Shown here: positions 60,218-64,000 of the stretch, piece by piece
Numbering within the stretch: the stretch's first letter is position 1
Layout: each line of letters starts with the position of its first letter
NCBI RefSeq assembly: GCF_963675455.1
Contig: NZ_OY776217.1
Location: 1,908,001-1,972,000, forward strand
Reading direction: 5' to 3'
DNA from: Emcibacter sp.
GTDB taxonomy: Bacteria; Pseudomonadota; Alphaproteobacteria; Sphingomonadales; Emcibacteraceae
Length of the DNA stretch: 64,000 bases
Notes under the pieces: model-generated
Seen by the model: the letters and a program-made list of their open reading frames with translations, nothing else
The model's database searches: none
What the model was told of the DNA's origin: nothing
Made by a program: the position numbers and the translations under genes

Positions 60218-61645
60218 ATGCAGAAATTTAGCAAGGCCGTTGCCTGGCTGGGGGTTGCCTGTTTTACCATGACAGGGGCCATTTCCCATGCCGCAGAGGA
60301 AAACGGTGAGAAGAAGAAAGACCGGGCACCCCTTGTCCATCTGAACAAGGACCCGTACCCGAGTACCTATACACCCTTTCCCAGCCAACTGACCGCTATC
60401 ACCGGCGCAACGGTTCTGGACGGCAACGGCAATATGATTGAAAACGGTATTGTCATTATGGACGGCGGCAGGATCGTCGTCGTGGGCGCAGATGTCGCCA
60501 TCCCCGAGGGGGCGAAAGTCGTCGACGGCAGCGGCAAATGGGTGACCCCCGGCATCATCGACGTGCACAGCCATCTGGGCGTCTATCCGGCCCCGGATCA
60601 TAAATCCACAGCCGACGGTAACGAGGCGACAAACCCGGTGACCGCCGACGTATGGGCGGAACATTCGGTCTGGCCCCAGGATTCCGCTTTTGCCCGGGCC
60701 CTGGCCGGCGGTATCACCACGCTGCAGATCCTGCCCGGCTCCGCCAACCTGATTGGCGGCCGCGGTATCACCATGAAAAACGTGCCCAGCCGGACCATGG
60801 AGGGTATGAAGTTTCCCGGTGCCCCTTACGGCCTGAAAATGGCCTGCGGCGAAAACCCCAAGCGGGTCTATGGCAAGAAGGGCGGCCCCTCCACCCGCAT
60901 GGCCAATATGGCCGGCTACCGCAAGGCCTGGATCAAGGCCCGAGATTATAAGGCAAAATGGGATAAATATTATGCCGACTATGAGGCCGGCGAGGATCCC
61001 GCGGCCCCGACCCAGGACCTGGAACTGGATACGCTGATGGGCGTGCTGGAGGGAGAAATCCTGATCCACAACCATTGCTACCGGGCTGATGAAATGGTCA
61101 ATATGATCAATATGGCCCATGAATTCGGCTATAAAATCTCCACCTTCCATCATGCGGTGGAAAGCTACAAGATTGCCGACGTGCTGGCCAGGGAGGGCGT
61201 CTGTTCCGCCATGTGGGCGGACTGGGGCGGTTTCAAGCTCGAAGCCTACGACCGGATCAACGAGAATATCCCGATGGTCGCCAAAGCCGGAGCCTGCGCT
61301 ATTGTTCATTCGGATTCCGACATTGAAATCCAGCGCCTGAACCAGGAAATGGCCAAGGCCTGGGCCGACGGCAAGAAGGTCGGTATCAATTTCAGCAAGG
61401 CGGAGGCCTTTGAATGGCTGACCAAGAAGCCTGCCGAAGCGCTTGGTATTGCCGACAAGACCGGTACGCTTGAGGCCGGCAAGATGGCCGATGTGGTGCT
61501 CTGGTCCGGCGATCCTTTCTCTACGTACTCTTTGGCGGAACAGGTCTATATCGACGGCGCGCTGATGTATGAGCGCGGCAATGAGGCCTTAAGCCCGCAG
61601 AGCGACTTTGAAGTCGGCCATAACGCGAAGGGAGATCACCAATGA
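60218..61645 (+). CDS. Secreted amidohydrolase (imidazolonepropionase-like), copy 1
   Basis: A 475-residue periplasmic metal-dependent hydrolase of the amidohydrolase superfamily. Signal peptide MQKFSKAVAWLGVACF with cleavage near SHA-AEE. The beta-sandwich half is followed by the TIM barrel: IDVHSHLG (metal HxH), IHNHCYRADEM and STFHHAVESYK with further metal histidines, and IVHSDSDIEIQ with the catalytic Asp. GTLEAGKMADVVLWSGDPF is the usual C-terminal element. All metal ligands are present. Start at 60218 is chosen because the signal peptide begins there. Coupled by ATGA to a paralogue; substrate unknown (peptide- or imidazolone-like). Confidence 0.9.
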   Translation: MQKFSKAVAWLGVACFTMTGAISHAAEENGEKKKDRAPLVHLNKDPYPSTYTPFPSQLTAITGATVLDGNGNMIENGIVIMDGGRIVVVGADVAIPEGAKVVDGSGKWVTPGIIDVHSHLGVYPAPDHKSTADGNEATNPVTADVWAEHSVWPQDSAFARALAGGITTLQILPGSANLIGGRGITMKNVPSRTMEGMKFPGAPYGLKMACGENPKRVYGKKGGPSTRMANMAGYRKAWIKARDYKAKWDKYYADYEAGEDPAAPTQDLELDTLMGVLEGEILIHNHCYRADEMVNMINMAHEFGYKISTFHHAVESYKIADVLAREGVCSAMWADWGGFKLEAYDRINENIPMVAKAGACAIVHSDSDIEIQRLNQEMAKAWADGKKVGINFSKAEAFEWLTKKPAEALGIADKTGTLEAGKMADVVLWSGDPFSTYSLAEQVYIDGALMYERGNEALSPQSDFEVGHNAKGDHQ

Positions 61646-62898
61646 GAAAGCTTCTGAAATCAACCGCCGTGGCGGTCAGTCTTTCCCTGCTGCCTTTTGT
61701 GGCCGGGGCGGAAACCGTCGCCATCACCGGTGGCAAGGTCATGACAATGGGCAAGTCCGGTGTCATCGAGAACGGCACCGTGCTGATTGAAAACGGCAAG
61801 ATCAAACAAGTGGGCAGCGATGTTAAAATACCGTCTGATGCCCGCATGGTGGATGCTGCTGGCAAAGTGGTTGTGCCGGGCTTTATGAACAGTCATTCAC
61901 AGCTCGGCCTGACGGAAATTTCCCTAACCGACGATTCCAACAACCACAGCGCCAGGGAAGCGCCTTTTTCGGCTGCCTTTGATGTGCGCTACGGCTATAA
62001 TCCGGAATCCATGGAAATCGCCAACAACCGGGTCGAGGGCCTGACCCGGGCGGTAAGCGCGCCCAGCGGCTCAGGTCATCTGTTTTCCGGCAGCGGGGCG
62101 ATTGTCAGTCTGGCGTCACTGCCGAATATGACAAAGGGGCCGTTGTTTGCCCATCTTGATGACGGCGGCAATGAAGGGGTGGCCTGGAACAGGATGCGCA
62201 TCATCCTCGATCAGGTGAAGGCCTATGCCAGGGACCGCTCCGATGTGATGGAAGGAGAGGGCCGCAGCGGCTTCCTGCTGACCCTCGAGGATATGGACGC
62301 GCTGATTCCGGTGGTTCGCGGGGAACGCAAGCTCGCCCTGGTGCTGGAACGGGCCGCGGATATCCGTCAGGCCATTGCCCTGAAAGAGGAATATGACCTG
62401 GACCTGATCCTGCTGGATGTGCCGGAAGCCTGGAAAGTCGCAAAAGAACTGGCGGCTGCGGATATCCCTGTGGTGATCGACGCCCAGTCGGATCTGCCCT
62501 ATCAGTTCACCAGCATCGGTTCGACCCTGAGCAATGCGGCACGGCTCGAGAAAGCCGGGGTGACCTTTGCCATTTCCGGTCTCGGCGAAACACATCGCGC
62601 CTATCTGATCAACCAGTGGGCCGGTCTCGCGGTGGCGCACGGGCTCAGCTATGAAGGTGGGCTCAGGGCCATTACCGTCAATCCGGCAAAGATCTTCGGT
62701 ATTGATGACAGCTACGGCACCCTGGAAAAGGGTATGGACGCTGATGTGGTGGTCTGGGACGGCGACCCGCTGGAGGTTACCTCCAACCCCGAGCATATCT
62801 TTGTCAGGGGCGTGGAATATCCGCGTGTCTCCCGCAAGACCATGCTCCGGGATCGTTACCTGAAGCTTGATACGGATATGCCGCACGCCTATCAATAA
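61642..62898 (+). CDS. Secreted amidohydrolase paralogue with degenerate metal site, copy 2
   Basis: A 418-residue paralogue in the same operon, overlapping the first by four bases. It has a signal peptide (LLKSTAVAVSLSLLPFVAG-like, cleavage near GA-ETV) and the superfamily beta-sandwich and barrel, ending GTLEKGMDADVVVWDGDPLE. The HxH motif, however, reads NSHSQLG, and the later metal histidines and catalytic Asp do not appear in expected contexts (ISGLGETHRAYL instead of HSDSD). It is likely non-catalytic or uses another chemistry. It may form a heteromer with the first. Compared with copy 1 it is 57 residues shorter. Confidence 0.85.
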   Translation: MRKLLKSTAVAVSLSLLPFVAGAETVAITGGKVMTMGKSGVIENGTVLIENGKIKQVGSDVKIPSDARMVDAAGKVVVPGFMNSHSQLGLTEISLTDDSNNHSAREAPFSAAFDVRYGYNPESMEIANNRVEGLTRAVSAPSGSGHLFSGSGAIVSLASLPNMTKGPLFAHLDDGGNEGVAWNRMRIILDQVKAYARDRSDVMEGEGRSGFLLTLEDMDALIPVVRGERKLALVLERAADIRQAIALKEEYDLDLILLDVPEAWKVAKELAAADIPVVIDAQSDLPYQFTSIGSTLSNAARLEKAGVTFAISGLGETHRAYLINQWAGLAVAHGLSYEGGLRAITVNPAKIFGIDDSYGTLEKGMDADVVVWDGDPLEVTSNPEHIFVRGVEYPRVSRKTMLRDRYLKLDTDMPHAYQ

Positions 62899-62906
62899 TC
62901 ATGTTG

Positions 62907-62930
62907 GGCCGGGTGGGAAACTGCCCGGCC
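62907..62930 (+). terminator. Weak hairpin after amidohydrolase pair
   Basis: Stem GGCCGGG (62907-62913) and CCCGGCC (62924-62930) with a 10-nt loop, followed by a loose pyrimidine stretch (GCACTTCTTTC). It may attenuate transcription into the metalloprotease gene. Confidence 0.4.
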
Positions 62931-62980
62931 GCACTTCTTTCGGCCCACGGCTACTTAAAATAATACTCCGGGATATTGTC

Positions 62981-64000
62981 ATGAAAGTTCTCTCCAGATC
63001 ATTTTTCATTTTTTTCTGTCTTGTTCTGCCCGCTGCCGTGCAAGCCGCGGGGCTTGCCGATTTCACCAGGGACATGACCGAGAAAAAGGGCTTTTATGAT
63101 TTCTTTCTGGATGAAGACAAAGGCCGGGTTTACCTGAAACTCGACCGGCTGGGGGAGGAATTCATATTCCAGACCGGCCTGCCGCAGGGCCTTGGCTCCA
63201 ACGATATCGGCCTTGACCGCCGTCAGCTTGGCGTGACCCGGCTGGTAAAATTCGAGCGGGCGGGAGACAAGATCCTGCTTACTGAGGTCAATACCAAATT
63301 CCGCGCCTCTTCCGACAATCCGGCCGAGGTCAAGGCGGTTGAGGAAGCCTTTGCGACTTCGGTTCTGTGGGGTTTCAAGATTGAAGCGACGGACAAGACG
63401 GCCGGTTTGATCGATCTGACCGATTTTCTGCTCAGCGACCAGCACGGCATTGCCGACAGGATCGACCAGACCCGGCAGGGCAACTTCAGCATTGATAACA
63501 GCCGCTCGGCCCTGTATCCGGCGCGGACCAAAAGCTTTCCGCTGAATACGGAATTTGAAAGCACGCTCACTTTCCGAGGCGCTAAACCCGGCCAGTATGT
63601 GAAGGATGTGAGTCCGGACGGTCAGCAGTTCACCCTGCGCCAGCATATCTCTTTCGTCAAGCTGCCCGATGACGGTTATCAGACCCGCGCCTTCCATCCC
63701 AACAGCGGCATGTTCCCCCTGGCCTACCGGGATTATGCGGTGCCGCTGGGCGAGGATCTGACGCAGCGTCTGATCCCGCGCCATCGCCTGATCAAGAAAA
63801 ACCCGGACCAGGCGGTCAGCGATCCGGTCGAGCCGATTATCTACTATCTGGATGCAGGCACGCCGGAACCGATCCGCAGCGCCCTGATGGAAGGGGCGTC
63901 CTGGTGGGCCCAGGCTTTCGAGGCCGCCGGGTTCTCCAACGCCTTCCGGGTTGAAATCCTGCCCGAGGACGCCGACCCGATGGACGTGCGCTATAACATC
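62981..64000 (+). CDS. Zinc-dependent metalloprotease, DUF5117/DUF4953 type (partial)
   Basis: The first 340 residues of a large exported protein; the frame stays open to the window edge. Signal peptide MKVLSRSFFIFFCLVLPAA, cleavage near VQA-AGL. The DUF5117 segment is visible (GFYDFFLDEDKGRVYLKLDR; FIFQTGLPQGLGSNDIGLDR; RQLGVTRLVKFER), followed by SLYPARTKSFP-like and YYLDAGTPEPIRSALMEGAS at 281-300, the approach to the metzincin domain whose HExxH lies beyond the window. Family members are ~800-residue secreted proteases next to amidohydrolase pairs in related genomes, consistent with peptide utilisation. Confidence 0.88.
   Translation, partial: MKVLSRSFFIFFCLVLPAAVQAAGLADFTRDMTEKKGFYDFFLDEDKGRVYLKLDRLGEEFIFQTGLPQGLGSNDIGLDRRQLGVTRLVKFERAGDKILLTEVNTKFRASSDNPAEVKAVEEAFATSVLWGFKIEATDKTAGLIDLTDFLLSDQHGIADRIDQTRQGNFSIDNSRSALYPARTKSFPLNTEFESTLTFRGAKPGQYVKDVSPDGQQFTLRQHISFVKLPDDGYQTRAFHPNSGMFPLAYRDYAVPLGEDLTQRLIPRHRLIKKNPDQAVSDPVEPIIYYLDAGTPEPIRSALMEGASWWAQAFEAAGFSNAFRVEILPEDADPMDVRYNI

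Noticed and set aside
1..64000. CRISPR arrays, insertion sequences and rRNA genes
   Set aside because: No regularly spaced short repeats, no transposase with terminal inverted repeats and no rRNA sequence were recognised by eye; low-copy or degraded forms could have been missed.

Overview
The window looks like the chromosome of a moderately GC-rich alphaproteobacterium. The evidence is a gcrA cell-cycle regulator gene (an alphaproteobacterial hallmark), the conserved lptC-lptA-lptB-rpoN-hpf-ptsN block, a short HRDC-less RNase D, a divergent peptide-deformylase paralogue and a short glucose-6-phosphate isomerase. The gene mix would fit a marine Emcibacter/Kordiimonadales-like lineage, but that placement is a guess. 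No rRNA operon, CRISPR array or complete insertion sequence was seen.

Layout. Positions 1-5690 hold, on the minus strand, the LPS-transport/sigma-54/hibernation/PTS-Ntr block and RNase D. Positions 5786-12336 carry the deformylase-like protein, an SDF-family symporter, CorA, thiopurine methyltransferase, a PEP-CTERM-type secreted protein and a TetR/NAD(P)-binding divergent pair with two matching palindromic operators. Positions 12356-20862 form an integrative element of about 8.5 kb. It is bounded by a 21-bp direct repeat whose right copy is the 3' end of tRNA-Leu(CAG). It encodes a tyrosine integrase, an AlpA-like regulator, a LuxR-type regulator, HipBA, a DUF4143 ATPase and the antirestriction protein ArdC. 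No relaxase was seen.

Positions 21112-39343 are a surface-polysaccharide region. GalE, Pgi, GalU and Ugd supply UDP-sugars, and two Wzi-like outer-membrane proteins bracket pgi-galU-ugd. A Wzx/Wzy-type block follows, AT-richer and often overlapping end to start: chain-length protein, WecB, flippase, nitroreductase-like protein, pyruvyltransferase, polymerase, GT4, acyltransferase, WecG/TagA. It ends at tRNA-Gly(CCC). Positions 39604-43394 hold a copper-type TonB receptor with a DUF2946 partner and a divergent radical SAM gene.

Positions 43497-54378 are mostly housekeeping: metZ, apaG, folE, trkH, argE, a nitroreductase, hslO, argF-argD, an ABC-2 permease and gcrA. Positions 54440-55840 are an AT-rich islet with a PIN-domain-like protein, a 37-residue membrane peptide candidate and a DUF3892 protein. 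Positions 56104-59889 are a porin / periplasmic Cache-like protein / chemoreceptor operon. From 60218 on there is a tandem pair of secreted amidohydrolases, the second with a degenerate metal site, and the start of a large zinc metalloprotease that runs off the window.

The most interesting items are the tRNA-Leu integrative element with a hairpin upstream of ardC, the phased TetR operators, the conserved-looking but metal-ligand-less deformylase, the nitroreductase-like protein in the polysaccharide operon, the porin/sensor/chemoreceptor operon and the AT-rich islet. None of these is proven to be a new system from sequence alone.
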